Positions 55,549 to 64,000 of a stretch of DNA of 64,000 nt are shown one piece after another. Source of the DNA: Clostridium sp. 12(A) (GTDB lineage Bacteria > Bacillota > Clostridia > Lachnospirales > Lachnospiraceae); contig JAGI01000002.1 of assembly GCA_000526575.1 (NCBI GenBank), positions 2,046,001 through 2,110,000 on the forward strand, read 5' to 3'. The position numbers and the translations under genes were made by a program. The notes under the pieces were generated by a model. That model had not been told where the DNA came from and did no database searches. It saw nothing but the letters and a program-made list of their open reading frames with translations. Numbering within the stretch: the first letter of the stretch is position 1; each line of letters opens with the position of its first letter.

Positions 55549-55704
55549 TTAGATTCCTTCCCTTCTGCCTGAAAAACCCATATCATCCGGGTCAAAGGAT
55601 TCCCGGAAACGTTTGATTTCTGTGTAATCGGCATCCTCCAGGTTTTCCTGGATTCCTATGAGCTCCAGACGCGACATGTCTTTCGTTGCTTCGCTTTTTA
55701 CCAT
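55549..55704 (-). CDS. Small phage protein of unknown function
   Basis: From ATG 55704, after AAGGTGAAGG, this is a 51-residue charged peptide starting MVKSEATKDMSRLELIG. It has no hydrophobic segment and I do not recognise it. It lies between holin and amidase genes, one base before the amidase start, so it is translated with them. Such a place is often taken by a second lysis factor such as a spanin-like or XhlA-type protein, but XhlA has a membrane tail that this lacks. Confidence 0.6.
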   Translation of the reverse strand: MVKSEATKDMSRLELIGIQENLEDADYTEIKRFRESFDPDDMGFSGRREGI

Positions 55705-55818
55705 ACCCTTCACCTTGTCCTTTCTATATCTATTACATTTTATGATATGAAAGGGCAAGGTAGAATGTCCCGGGTGGGGTTGGTGGGTGGGCTGGCTAGA
55801 GTGATGGTAATAGCGATG

Positions 55819-56238
55819 TTATTTTGATGGTTCTGATTTCTGATTTAGGATATCGATGGCTTTGGATAATACGGCAGGGAGCGGCAGGCCCATGAGACCA
55901 GCATTTTCCACGATGGATATTAATTCGTTTGCCATAAAGCCAATGACTACGGTATCTCTTATGTAGTTTGTCCCGATGGATAGGTCGAGACGATGGGCGA
56001 TCAGGACAAAGAGCAGAGTCATGCTTTTTCTGCAAAGCCCCTTCCAGCCAGCTCTCGATTCCAATGCGCCGGTTTCTGTTTTACTGCTGTTTTTAAATAT
56101 TCCGGCAACTGCCAGGCCAGAGAAAAAATCGATGCCCATGAAAAGGATTAGTGTTGCGATACCTGTGTCCCACCCTCCGAATAGTGATGCTATGATGCTG
56201 CCTGCTAGGCCTGTTGTTGTGCATATTATGTTTTTCAA
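55819..56238 (-). CDS. Phage holin, TcdE/holin_4_1 family
   Basis: The 139-residue protein has four hydrophobic segments: residues about 8-25, 29-46, 70-85 and 92-110. The segment GIDFFSGLAVAGIFKNSSKTETGALESRAGWKGLCRK contains the family motif (DxxSG, then a charged loop with SRxGWKG). It makes the membrane hole that lets the amidase reach the wall. The start is TTG 56238 with AGGTGG. The preceding 240 bases (56239-56478) are AT-rich and have no gene that I can see, perhaps a promoter for the lysis genes. Confidence 0.9.
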   Translation of the reverse strand: MKNIICTTTGLAGSIIASLFGGWDTGIATLILFMGIDFFSGLAVAGIFKNSSKTETGALESRAGWKGLCRKSMTLLFVLIAHRLDLSIGTNYIRDTVVIGFMANELISIVENAGLMGLPLPAVLSKAIDILNQKSEPSK

Positions 56239-56478
56239 TTTTCCACCTAAATCTTTCCTTTTATATTCATGTTTAATAAAATGTTTTAATTCGAATTTCG
56301 TTATAATAACTTAATCTTTTTAAACCTCTTGTAATTTCAATTATCATAACATTATACTTGCGTACATTTTTACCTTATTATTATTTATGTACTAGTAATA
56401 CTCACTTTTACCCGCATACTTGGTTTAATATTTACTATTTATAGAATTAACGTTTCCAAGTCTCATATATTTCCTACT

Positions 56479-58614
56479 TTATGAAAATGTTAAATATGTT
56501 CCACCAATATAAAATGAATCACCCGATGATATATTTACTTTGAACATAATTTTTATTCCAGCCGGATCTATCCAACACGATGATATCGCATCATTACGAT
56601 GGGCTGCTAATGGAACTCCATTAAATGCGGCTGGCGGCACACCTGCTATTACATATATTGTACCTGCTGACAGATTAGTGGTAACTGTAACTAAAGCTTG
56701 TATTGTTACCATTGCTGTACCATTCAGATTTCCATGTCTAACATAACCGCCTTGTAACTTTCCCCATGTACATGATAAACCAGAAGTAATTAAATTAGAA
56801 ATTTGCGTACCATTTTCATTTAAGAACATTGCGCCACCACCATACTCTCTAGGAATAGTGGCAGAGATATTATTATTATTAATACATACAATAGAATTAT
56901 TAGTGTTAACAATACCTCTACTAAAACCACTACCTGAAATTGAATAGATGTATACTCTAGATATGGATGTTACATGTATGGCTACATCTGTATTCCCTGT
57001 TACAGTAATATAGCCTGAAGCGTATAGATCACCTCTGTTTATAAGTATTGATATTTTACGACCGAGATCATTTAGGAGTCCCGTAGTAGTAATATTAATA
57101 TTAGAAAAACAATCTAACCTACCATCTAACACAGATATATAACGTGTTGTAATCATTCTCTGTGCAGTATCAACGCCTCTACATACCACATTAGCACTTA
57201 TCACTGTAATCGCACCCACAGTAATATCTCCCGAGGGGATTAATTGAAATATTCCATTATTGAACCCAGTAAATGTAATATCATCAGTATAAGTACCTGG
57301 TGATACATTTATTGAGGCAGTATGCCCTCCTAAGTCCTTAGGCAGTATACTTAATGCGTGTTGTATTGTAGCAAAAGGATTAGAAATTGTGCCGTTCCCT
57401 AATGAATCAGATCCAATAGTTGAGACATATAGTGTTGTATCAGAAATAAGCGTTCCAATCTTTGCACCAAATTTGTTAACAATAACACTTCCATTGGTAG
57501 TAAATTCAACGCCAGGAACTTTGTTTTGGGGTTGATATACATTCCCCTTTGTTACTATTCCTCCGCCGTCTACGTAGATTCCTGTACTAATACCTATACT
57601 ATCATCTGACCAATTTTCGGAATATACATTCGACGAATAAGACCTTAAGCATATATTATGATTCAATGACCTACATCCACTTATTCTACCAACGGAAATA
57701 TATTGAAAATCAAAAGAATTATGGGCTTCTGATTCTGTCGATATAGACTGACAGTTTTGTATTGCAACAAAGTTACACTTATTTGCATATATACTATCTA
57801 CATTATTAGCTGTAAGATTAAGTCCACTAATTATTATTGAATCACAGTACTCAACTCGTATATTTTTCAAGTTACATAATTCGTTTAATTCAAAAGATTC
57901 ATTTCTCTGTAATCTTAAATATCCATTGGCAAATCCTTTTAAATGCACCGACTCATTATATGTACCATCAGCAATATTTATTGACGCTTCATAACCACAT
58001 AAGTTTTTTGGAATCTTGTCAAGTGCATAATTTATTGTTTTAAACGGATTTGTTAATGTTCCATCTCCAGTGGTATCACTTCCCGTGACAGCAACGTATA
58101 TCATCATGTCTGAATCAAGTGGCCTTATATCCTGTATGTATTTTTTTACCTTTCCCATAAAAACCTTTGCCGTCTCCCCGCCAACCGGGACCGGATATTT
58201 TGTATTAATGGATTCGAAGTTATTAATAACGGTCTCTGAAATATCCCCACCAGAAGCCCCCACCTTATCATTCCAACTAATCTTCTCCGCATCACTAACA
58301 AACCGATGCGCCGCATCTGTCGCAACATCTTTTGCATGGCCTGAAAATGCAACATCTTTCATCTCCGAAAACCATTTCTTCACCTTCCCAAAAGTAGTTG
58401 AAAGTTTCTCCCCAGACTCAATATTTTCCCTTAAAATCTCCTGTTCAAATTCAGTGACTGCCTCTGAAGCGTCTCCATTCTTATCCAGCTTCTTTTCATC
58501 CATTTCCGTCAGCGAATCATCTAACATATCCATGGTCTTGTTATACTCTGATATATCGTAAAAATCATCAACCTCCGGCTTAGGAAGCTTATAATTGTTG
58601 GTTTTATTTGCCAC
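56479..58614 (-). CDS. Phage tail fibre/spike protein with duplicated beta-helix modules
   Basis: The start is GTG 58614 after AGGTGCTTATCA, overlapping the DUF2313 gene by 11 bases; about 711 residues. Residues about 1-140 form a helical base region (NNYKLPKPEVDDFYDI) that resembles XkdV-like attachment parts. Two modules follow, each starting with a GSD-xxG-xGT-xxNPF signature (YVAVTGSDTTGDGTLTNPF at about 173 and YVSTIGSDSLGNGTISNPF at about 396) and continuing into repetitive, pectin-lyase-like strands. The C-terminus has a short sandwich-like domain. It should recognise the cell surface of the target bacterium. Its gene is clearly more A/T-rich than the neighbouring tail genes, suggesting separate origin. 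Confidence 0.85.
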   Translation of the reverse strand: MANKTNNYKLPKPEVDDFYDISEYNKTMDMLDDSLTEMDEKKLDKNGDASEAVTEFEQEILRENIESGEKLSTTFGKVKKWFSEMKDVAFSGHAKDVATDAAHRFVSDAEKISWNDKVGASGGDISETVINNFESINTKYPVPVGGETAKVFMGKVKKYIQDIRPLDSDMMIYVAVTGSDTTGDGTLTNPFKTINYALDKIPKNLCGYEASINIADGTYNESVHLKGFANGYLRLQRNESFELNELCNLKNIRVEYCDSIIISGLNLTANNVDSIYANKCNFVAIQNCQSISTESEAHNSFDFQYISVGRISGCRSLNHNICLRSYSSNVYSENWSDDSIGISTGIYVDGGGIVTKGNVYQPQNKVPGVEFTTNGSVIVNKFGAKIGTLISDTTLYVSTIGSDSLGNGTISNPFATIQHALSILPKDLGGHTASINVSPGTYTDDITFTGFNNGIFQLIPSGDITVGAITVISANVVCRGVDTAQRMITTRYISVLDGRLDCFSNINITTTGLLNDLGRKISILINRGDLYASGYITVTGNTDVAIHVTSISRVYIYSISGSGFSRGIVNTNNSIVCINNNNISATIPREYGGGAMFLNENGTQISNLITSGLSCTWGKLQGGYVRHGNLNGTAMVTIQALVTVTTNLSAGTIYVIAGVPPAAFNGVPLAAHRNDAISSCWIDPAGIKIMFKVNISSGDSFYIGGTYLTFS

Positions 58615-59158
58615 TGATAAGCACCTCATTTCTTATATGCCTGTGAGTCCAGGCTCCTAATTGTTTGTGTGTGTACTCGTTAAGTAAATGATGCTGATTA
58701 TAAAGAAGATCTAAATCAATTACCATATTGCAAGGCACAAATTCCTCCAGCATTCGTTTCACCTCATTTAGATTCCGTTTACTCTTTAAGGCTACTCTCA
58801 CGATAATTTTCTTTTCCGGGTCAATCTCCAGTGTATATCCGTCTTCCCCGCATAACACAGCAAGCCTCTGCCTTAATGTCACCTTTGTATAAGGAATAAT
58901 CCGGTTCCATTTGGAAAGAACCTTAAATCTACGGTCTGCCAGCGTATCTCTGGAGGAGGCCTGTAAACGCAGCATTTGCTCATATCGGCGGATGTTTCCT
59001 AAATCGGAGCTCATGATAAACTGATTGTCAAACAGCGCCTCTGTTTCATTTTCCATGTGCTGGATTTCCGTCTGCAGGACTTCCTGAATGACTCTCATTT
59101 CTTCGTATTCCTTTAGAAAATCAGGAATATAGGACAGTAAATCAACTTCTCGAATCAA
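58604..59158 (-). CDS. Phage tail protein, DUF2313 (YmfQ-like)
   Basis: About 184 residues from TTG 59158, which follows GGGGGTG at good spacing; ATG 59173 is in frame but has no site. It contains SYIPDFLKEYEEMRVIQEVLQTEIQHMENETEALFDNQFIMSSDLGNIRRYEQML in outline, and KVLSKWNRIIPYTKVTLRQRLAVLCGEDGYTLEID, the YmfQ/DUF2313 pattern. Such proteins are baseplate parts next to the fibre. The gene overlaps the end of xkdT by about 17 bases, showing compact late-operon organisation. Confidence 0.85.
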   Translation of the reverse strand: MIREVDLLSYIPDFLKEYEEMRVIQEVLQTEIQHMENETEALFDNQFIMSSDLGNIRRYEQMLRLQASSRDTLADRRFKVLSKWNRIIPYTKVTLRQRLAVLCGEDGYTLEIDPEKKIIVRVALKSKRNLNEVKRMLEEFVPCNMVIDLDLLYNQHHLLNEYTHKQLGAWTHRHIRNEVLISGK

Positions 59159-60221
59159 TTTCAGCACCCCCATACACTGGAATCTGATATTGATTTAATT
59201 CCAGATTTTCTGCTGCTCCGTTTATAAGAGTATTTTTTATATCGTAGATTCCTTCCAACGCAAGAATTCTGGATTCCATTTGAGAAATTCTTACAATGCA
59301 TCCACGCTCTCCAAGTCCTTCCCAGGACGCCCTCAATTCTTTTAAGTAGGCTTCCGCTGCATCTTTTATCATAGATTTCAGTGTCTCAGCCTCATAACCT
59401 TCTTCGTATTCCAGAGTACAAGCTATCTGCACTTTTACTGCTTCTGCTGTGTCTACCGTGACAACGTGATCGATGGGAGCAAGGCCATCTCCCTTTCCGG
59501 TGCCAGAGGGATCTATGGTTTCCTGTACCGTCTGAATAAGGAGGTCTGATGCCTTATTATAATTAGAATCCAGAATAGTCAGCTTAACCGTGGATGGGCC
59601 ATTCCATGCCCTTGTAATCTTTGTGGCCCCTACTCCAGGAATTCCATTTGTTTTGATTAGATAATCCTTTCGATTTCCACTAAATGTCTTTTCACTAAAG
59701 GAGCTCATATAAATAGCACGAAATGCATCTGTATCCTCTTCATTTTCACCCGGAATCAGCAGATCCGTAACTTCCATTGAGGTAAGTCCAGTAATACTCT
59801 CGATAGGAATCAAACGGCCTGAAACCCTATTACCTGCCTCTCCTGCTGTTTCACTTTCTAAATGAAACACTCCATCTCCAACAATTTTGGTGACGGTATA
59901 ATAATAAATACCCAACCGGAAACGCTGCCCTGATAAAATAGTAACCTCAGAGGGTGTTGCTTTTGCCTTTATCACCGCTTTTGTTGCAGGTCTTGGCTCC
60001 ATTCCCCGTTCTGCTGCCCTGCGGATTAAGTTTTCTCTGGAAGCAGTCTGGGCAAATGTTTCTTTTAAAATAGTATCAAACTCTATGTACATAACCTGCA
60101 TTTCTGCAGCCGCAGCGGAAAGTGCTGTATAGATGAGAGATCCTTCTCTTTTATCAAGGCCTTTGGGAACACGGTCCAGCATTCGCTTTATAATGACTTC
60201 ATAAGTCATGTCTTCATACAT
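59142..60221 (-). CDS. Baseplate J/gp47-family protein (XkdT-like)
   Basis: The 359-residue protein has the gp47/JayE fold: MTYEVIIKRMLDRVPKGLDKREGSLIYTALSAAAAEMQVMY at the start in outline, FAQTASRENLIRRAAERGMEPRPATKAVIKAKA, and DAFRAIYMSSFSEKTFSGNRKDYLIKTNGIPGVG. It builds the contractile-tail baseplate wedge. Its start touches the stop of the xkdS-like gene. Confidence 0.93.
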   Translation of the reverse strand: MYEDMTYEVIIKRMLDRVPKGLDKREGSLIYTALSAAAAEMQVMYIEFDTILKETFAQTASRENLIRRAAERGMEPRPATKAVIKAKATPSEVTILSGQRFRLGIYYYTVTKIVGDGVFHLESETAGEAGNRVSGRLIPIESITGLTSMEVTDLLIPGENEEDTDAFRAIYMSSFSEKTFSGNRKDYLIKTNGIPGVGATKITRAWNGPSTVKLTILDSNYNKASDLLIQTVQETIDPSGTGKGDGLAPIDHVVTVDTAEAVKVQIACTLEYEEGYEAETLKSMIKDAAEAYLKELRASWEGLGERGCIVRISQMESRILALEGIYDIKNTLINGAAENLELNQYQIPVYGGAEIDSRS

Positions 60222-60622
60222 TAAATACTCACCTCTTTCTCTGCCTCAATTTCCCCCCATTGGGTATGTACGGTAAATGTTACATGGAGCTTACGCTCAT
60301 TTATATCAAAGAAAAAGGAATCCACATCGGAAATCCTGTCATCTTGAATTAAGGCTTCCCGTATTCGCTTTTTAATTTTAGCCTTAACAAGCCCCGATGA
60401 CTTTCCAAATAGGTCCTTTAATTCTGAACCATAATTCCAGCTGTAGATGAGCCATTCAAACCGCTCCGTATTCAAAATACAATATACGGATTGTTTCACT
60501 GCTTCCAAGCCATCTACCATATCGATGATTCTTTTATTTTCCACATCCAACTTAAATGTTTTTGATGGTTTCTGTACAATTTTTAAATTCTTCTGTAAAA
60601 TATCACCTGTCGTGGGAAGCAT
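60221..60622 (-). CDS. XkdS-like baseplate protein, DUF2634
   Basis: From ATG 60622, after GGAGG, 133 residues. It contains the pattern QKPSKTFKLDVENKRIIDMVDGLEAVKQSVYCILNTERFEWLIYSWNYGSEL in outline, typical of DUF2634/gp25-like lysozyme-fold wedge proteins. It ends with a beta-rich part (KLHVTFTVHTQWGEIEAEKEV). The role is a baseplate wedge component in contractile tails. Confidence 0.88.
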   Translation of the reverse strand: MLPTTGDILQKNLKIVQKPSKTFKLDVENKRIIDMVDGLEAVKQSVYCILNTERFEWLIYSWNYGSELKDLFGKSSGLVKAKIKKRIREALIQDDRISDVDSFFFDINERKLHVTFTVHTQWGEIEAEKEVSI

Positions 60623-60637
60623 CAAATTCCTCCTTTC

Positions 60638-60952
60638 TTACCAAGTGCCTATGACTACATACTGCTGTCCACCCCGTTTTTGAAGAAGAAGCACTTTTTT
60701 TCCTGCTTTTATTTCACCTTTTACTAAAACCGTAACTTCCCCTACCCCGGGAATATTCATCATTCTGTTGTGGTCTTTTAATTGGTCTGGAATTAGGATC
60801 TGAGAGGGGAACAAAACGATCTTCTCACTGATTCGTATTTCAACTGGTGATTCACTGACTACGGTACCAGGAATGACATCACAAGGATCTCCGGCTTCTA
60901 TCGCCTGAATTACGATTCTTTTTATATTATCAATCCACTCAACATCAGCCAT
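60638..60952 (-). CDS. XkdR-like tail protein, DUF2577
   Basis: The 104-residue protein starts MADVEWIDNIKRIVIQAIEAGDPCDVIPGTVVSESP and ends KKVLLLQKRGGQQYVVIGTW, the DUF2577 pattern found in the XkdR position of PBSX-like phages. It is a probable baseplate component. It overlaps the xkdQ-like gene by 8 bases. Confidence 0.88.
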   Translation of the reverse strand: MADVEWIDNIKRIVIQAIEAGDPCDVIPGTVVSESPVEIRISEKIVLFPSQILIPDQLKDHNRMMNIPGVGEVTVLVKGEIKAGKKVLLLQKRGGQQYVVIGTW

Positions 60953-61901
60953 AAATATTTGCTCCTCTCAACGTTAAATCCATGGTATGAGTTCCCGTAT
61001 CAATCTTGTGGGTCACTGTTTCTACCAGCAGAAAATTTTTAAGCTCAATGTCATTGGTATCCATGATAACAGGAAGAATGCAGCCTGCACGTACCCTGAT
61101 ATCTCCAAAGGCATCCTTGATAGACAGACTTCTGGAAGGACGGTTATACAGATTTAAATAATTCTCTGCAATGGACTGGCCATCAGCCCCTTCATCAATG
61201 GATTCATCCTTTTGCAAAATGCCCCATTTATTTATGTTTTCTGTACTCTTTGTTAGAAAAACCTCTCGTTTCTGTGTATTCTTATCGTCTCGGTAGAGCT
61301 TGATCTGATTGTAAGTGTTGCTGTCAATGCTGATCTTATAGTCATAGTCAAGAGCGGTTTTATTATCAATGACCACATTTAACTTCATGTTCTCTACATC
61401 CTTTAAAGCAAGCTTTCCTGCATCGTCGTAAAATACAAATATCTTTTTCTTCTTTATCATAGTAAGATCCAGATTGTTTTTAATAATGTCAAATAAGGTT
61501 TTGTCTTTTTCATTTCTGGTAAGCTTCTCACCGGTGTCTTCTAACTCTCCAACATTCAGGTTATAATCTCCGGCTATCATTTTAATTAAGTCACCAGCGG
61601 TTAAATCAACGTAATTGTAGCTGTCCTTATTTTTTAAATACCTCAGCTGGTCATAGGCTGTAACCTTTACCTGGCCGTTGCTGTTCCAGCTTCGTTCAAA
61701 TATAAAACCAAAGAAGACTGGAGTCCCATCCACATCCAGTCGGAGGGCATTGCCCTCCTCAATGTTCAGGATGTTGTCAGGGATCAGCGTAAACGTACAT
61801 TTTCCTGGCTGACCGCTGCGCTGTGTTTCCCAGGTGATACTTCCCTGGACTACCGGCTCGTAAACGGTCTTGCCATTTTGAATATATAAATGAGCTTCCA
61901 C
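60945..61901 (-). CDS. XkdQ-like tail hub protein
   Basis: The 318-residue protein resembles XkdQ/YqbQ, the gpD-like hub of contractile tails: GSITWETQRSGQPGKCTFTLIPDNILNIEEGNALRLDVDGTPVFFGFIFERSW in outline, KVTAYDQLRYLKNKDSYNYVDLTAGDLI and the C-terminal GDIRVRAGCILPVIMDTNDIELKNFLLVETVTHKIDTGTHTMDLTLRG region. It connects tail tube and baseplate. Confidence 0.9.
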   Translation of the reverse strand: MEAHLYIQNGKTVYEPVVQGSITWETQRSGQPGKCTFTLIPDNILNIEEGNALRLDVDGTPVFFGFIFERSWNSNGQVKVTAYDQLRYLKNKDSYNYVDLTAGDLIKMIAGDYNLNVGELEDTGEKLTRNEKDKTLFDIIKNNLDLTMIKKKKIFVFYDDAGKLALKDVENMKLNVVIDNKTALDYDYKISIDSNTYNQIKLYRDDKNTQKREVFLTKSTENINKWGILQKDESIDEGADGQSIAENYLNLYNRPSRSLSIKDAFGDIRVRAGCILPVIMDTNDIELKNFLLVETVTHKIDTGTHTMDLTLRGANIYG

Positions 61902-61915
61902 TTTTCCCCTCCCTT

Positions 61916-62581
61916 CTATGGCAGTGCCAGAATCTGCCCTGGATAAATCAGATTCGGATTCTTTATTTTATCTTTGTTCAGCTGATGAATTTCCGGCCAT
62001 CTGCTGCCATTACCAAGCTGTTTTTTTGCAATGGACCAAAGACAATCGCTTTTTACTACGGTATAGCTTTTTTCTTTCGGTGCCTCTCCCTCACGCTCGC
62101 CTTCTGTTTGTTCTGCCTCAGCTTCTTCCTTATCAACCAGAACAAAGTTCATGATGTGGGTTCCGTAGTGCCTGTATTCTTTCAGTGAAATGGATACAAG
62201 AAGATCAAGCCCCTGGCTGACATCATCTGACACCTTATAGTCTTCCAGAGTCACATCAAGGCTTGTATCAAACAGGCTGTCTCCACCAAAGTCTTCTCGG
62301 ACAACGGTAAATTCAAAAGGTTTTTTTCCCTTCTTTAAGGCATCCAGCTTGCTAAGAAAATCTTCCGCATTTTCAATACTTCCGTCCCACACAGCTGATG
62401 GATAATCCATTTGAGGAATGGTCACATCGATACTGATTTCTCTGAGCCCAGAGGGCTTTAAGAGGTTAATTTCTTCCCCATTTATTAAGTTGGCTGTTTT
62501 GTTCTGACCACTGTATTTTACAGGGATTTTCTCTGGTGGTAATGGGAGCCGCATGTCATCTATGTATACCTCATAAGCCAT
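61916..62581 (-). CDS. XkdP-like tail protein with C-terminal LysM domain
   Basis: The 221-residue protein starts with a tail-assembly domain (YEVYIDDMRLPLPPEKIPVKYSGQNKTANLINGEEINLLKPSGLREISIDVTIPQ in outline) and ends with a LysM module (KSYTVVKSDCLWSIAKKQLGNGSRWPEIHQLNKDKIKNPNLIYPGQILALP in outline) that binds peptidoglycan. It matches XkdP/YqbP, the chaperone or tail-tip partner of the tape measure. Its start overlaps the tape-measure stop (TAATG). Confidence 0.92.
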   Translation of the reverse strand: MAYEVYIDDMRLPLPPEKIPVKYSGQNKTANLINGEEINLLKPSGLREISIDVTIPQMDYPSAVWDGSIENAEDFLSKLDALKKGKKPFEFTVVREDFGGDSLFDTSLDVTLEDYKVSDDVSQGLDLLVSISLKEYRHYGTHIMNFVLVDKEEAEAEQTEGEREGEAPKEKSYTVVKSDCLWSIAKKQLGNGSRWPEIHQLNKDKIKNPNLIYPGQILALP

Positions 62582-64000
62582 TATCCAATCACTCCTTCCG
62601 CAAAGGCAAAAAGTGCTTCGGATGTTGAATCTTTTAACATGTTGGAGACCATATCTGCATCTGCAACGCTTCGGATTGTGTTATTATTGTTAATATCCAG
62701 TTTTAGATCAGCAAGGGTAAATCGGTTGATCACTTCCTGCTCTGCCACATCTCTCATGTATTTTAATTCTTCATCCATGGAATCCAGGGAGTTTGACATG
62801 GCCGCTGTGTTCATTGCGGTATCTCCTGTATTTTTTGAAATATCCTGGAATCCAGAAGCTCCGCCAGTTGCGTTGTTGTTTAGGTTGTTTAATAGCGCTG
62901 ATGTATCAGGTTGATTGTCTTCGCCTAAACCACCTCCAAAATTGTTGGGGTTAAGTGGGTTGTTCTCCCCATTAAAAATATTTCCCATTTTCTCGAAGGG
63001 GTTGTTCGAAAAATCATCGCCGGATTTATAGCTTTGCATAATTGACTCTCTCACGTCCTTAAATTCGGGTTTAAAACCATAAAGATCCATCGCAGTTTTA
63101 ACATCTAAATTTTCAAATCTTTTTTCAACCTTATTCTCATCATATTTTTTATCCCCTAGCTTATCTTCAATATTTTTCTGCAAAATAGAAAGCTTTTCTT
63201 TTCCCGTTATAATTAAGGATTCAAATTTAGTACCAAAGATTGAATCTAGGGTTTTAGCAACTTGTTGAAGTGCGCCTAGGATAGTGTCAGTCATTGTAAA
63301 AAATAAGTGTATAACAGTACCAATTGGATTAGTAAATAAGTTACTTAAAAAATTAGCAAATTTATCAAACAAATGTAAAAGGGTAACTATAGATGTAAAA
63401 ACAACAATACCAATAAAACTAAAAATATTTTGAATTACGGCTCCTACTGCACCAAAAAATCCGCAGATTAGTCCCGTTGCACTTAAAGAGGTTCCTGTAA
63501 ACTTATTAACCATTGCTATAGCTGAATAAAAAGCCGCAACTAAAGCTATCACAGCTATAATAATGAGACCAATTGGTGAAGCCCAAAATGCTGCATTTAA
63601 GGCTGTTTGTGCTACCGTTAGTATTCCTGTTGCAGTTGCAAAAATCAGCTTCACTGCAGCGCCAGCTAATTCACATATTTGCAACGCAGTTAATGCAGCA
63701 ATAATACCCAAAATAATTGGTTCAATGATTGACCAATTATCAGAGATAAAACCTCCTACAATCCCGATACCAAGTCCTAACATGCCAAATATTCCGTTGA
63801 TTTCATCCACTTTTCCTTGTAGACCTGTTGTAAAGTCATTAATTATATTCGTAACAAATGTGACTGCCCCAGTCATAGGTCCAGCCAGGCCTGTATTTAT
63901 CGTATTAGCAAGTGAAGATATCGCACTGCTTGCGCTGCCAAACTTTAGCTGATTTAATTCTTCTAAGTGTTGAGATGATAAGCTGACCGATCCATTTAGC
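62581..64000 (-). CDS. Phage tail tape-measure protein, C-terminal part (5' end outside window)
   Basis: The frame is open from the right edge, so about 472 C-terminal residues are visible; an internal ATG at 63876 is not the start because coding sequence continues upstream (HLEELNQLKFGSASSAISS). It has several long hydrophobic segments (residues near GMLGLGIGIVGGFI, IIAVIALVAAFYSAIAMV and SFIGIVVFTSIVTLL) and a variable, Asn/Gly-rich stretch before a coiled-coil end. This is the XkdO/YqbO position. The length of the full protein would set tail length. Confidence 0.9.
   Translation of the reverse strand, partial: LNGSVSLSSQHLEELNQLKFGSASSAISSLANTINTGLAGPMTGAVTFVTNIINDFTTGLQGKVDEINGIFGMLGLGIGIVGGFISDNWSIIEPIILGIIAALTALQICELAGAAVKLIFATATGILTVAQTALNAAFWASPIGLIIIAVIALVAAFYSAIAMVNKFTGTSLSATGLICGFFGAVGAVIQNIFSFIGIVVFTSIVTLLHLFDKFANFLSNLFTNPIGTVIHLFFTMTDTILGALQQVAKTLDSIFGTKFESLIITGKEKLSILQKNIEDKLGDKKYDENKVEKRFENLDVKTAMDLYGFKPEFKDVRESIMQSYKSGDDFSNNPFEKMGNIFNGENNPLNPNNFGGGLGEDNQPDTSALLNNLNNNATGGASGFQDISKNTGDTAMNTAAMSNSLDSMDEELKYMRDVAEQEVINRFTLADLKLDINNNNTIRSVADADMVSNMLKDSTSEALFAFAEGVIG

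Larger units (their letters stand above)
54434..64000 (-). mobile_element. PBSX/skin-like prophage or phage-tail-like element, late end only
   Basis: Eleven minus-strand genes follow the order of the PBSX late operon: tape measure, XkdP, XkdQ, XkdR, XkdS, XkdT, DUF2313, fibre, holin, small protein, amidase. Head, portal and integrase genes are not visible because the window ends inside the tape-measure gene. I could not find an attachment site between rpsT and the amidase gene. It may be a full prophage, a defective one or a tailocin. Confidence 0.85.

Overview
The window looks like a chromosomal segment of a spore-forming, low-GC Gram-positive anaerobe, most likely a clostridium of the Lachnospiraceae (Lacrimispora / Clostridium saccharolyticum-like group). 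The basis is the sporulation genes spoIIP and gpr, the gene order ireB-ruvX-DUF1292-(fur)-rnj-mltG-like-trmR-trhP, single-chain glycyl-tRNA synthetase, strong AGGAGG-type ribosome sites, frequent TTG starts, and many sugar-uptake systems with LacI, AraC, GntR and RpiR regulators. I see no rRNA, tRNA or CRISPR array. Almost all genes lie on the minus strand.

Positions 1-17 kb are accessory carbohydrate metabolism. A sugar ABC transporter (binding lipoprotein and a cut-off permease) is flanked by an AraC and a LacI regulator; near-identical operator-like sequences lie in front of the transporter and of the lacI gene. Next comes a nine-gene region: a GntR/FCD regulator, an RbsBAC-type ABC importer, a two-part transketolase, a 212-residue RpiB/LacAB-type isomerase, a VOC protein and a transaldolase/FSA. 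It reads as uptake of an unusual sugar followed by conversion into pentose-phosphate intermediates; an apiose-type route is one hypothesis. A beta-glucoside PTS (IIBCA), a GH1 6-phospho-beta-glucosidase and an RpiR regulator follow.

Positions 17-54 kb are mainly conserved housekeeping genes: glyQS, recO, era, an M16C protease, a YdcF-like protein, the tRNA-modification pair trmR/trhP, rnj, ruvX, ireB, mtaB, thiI with its cysteine desulfurase, rsmE, prmA, the hrcA-grpE-dnaK-dnaJ heat-shock operon under a perfect CIRCE element, two 3D-domain cell-wall proteins, hemW-lepA, spoIIP-gpr and rpsT. Embedded here are the less ordinary items: an AraC regulator whose reading frame runs without a stop into a siderophore-binding lipoprotein that keeps its own promoter, operator-like site and ribosome site; a decayed fur gene; an HPr-like protein without the catalytic histidine; a run of back-to-back hairpins; and a 27-residue hydrophobic peptide gene facing a predicted convergent antisense RNA (candidate type I toxin-antitoxin).

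Positions 54.4-64 kb are the late end of a PBSX/skin-like contractile tail module on the minus strand, in the order tape measure (cut by the window edge), XkdP, XkdQ, XkdR, XkdS, XkdT, DUF2313 protein, tail fibre, holin, small protein, amidase. It may be a prophage or a phage-tail-like particle; only this end is visible.
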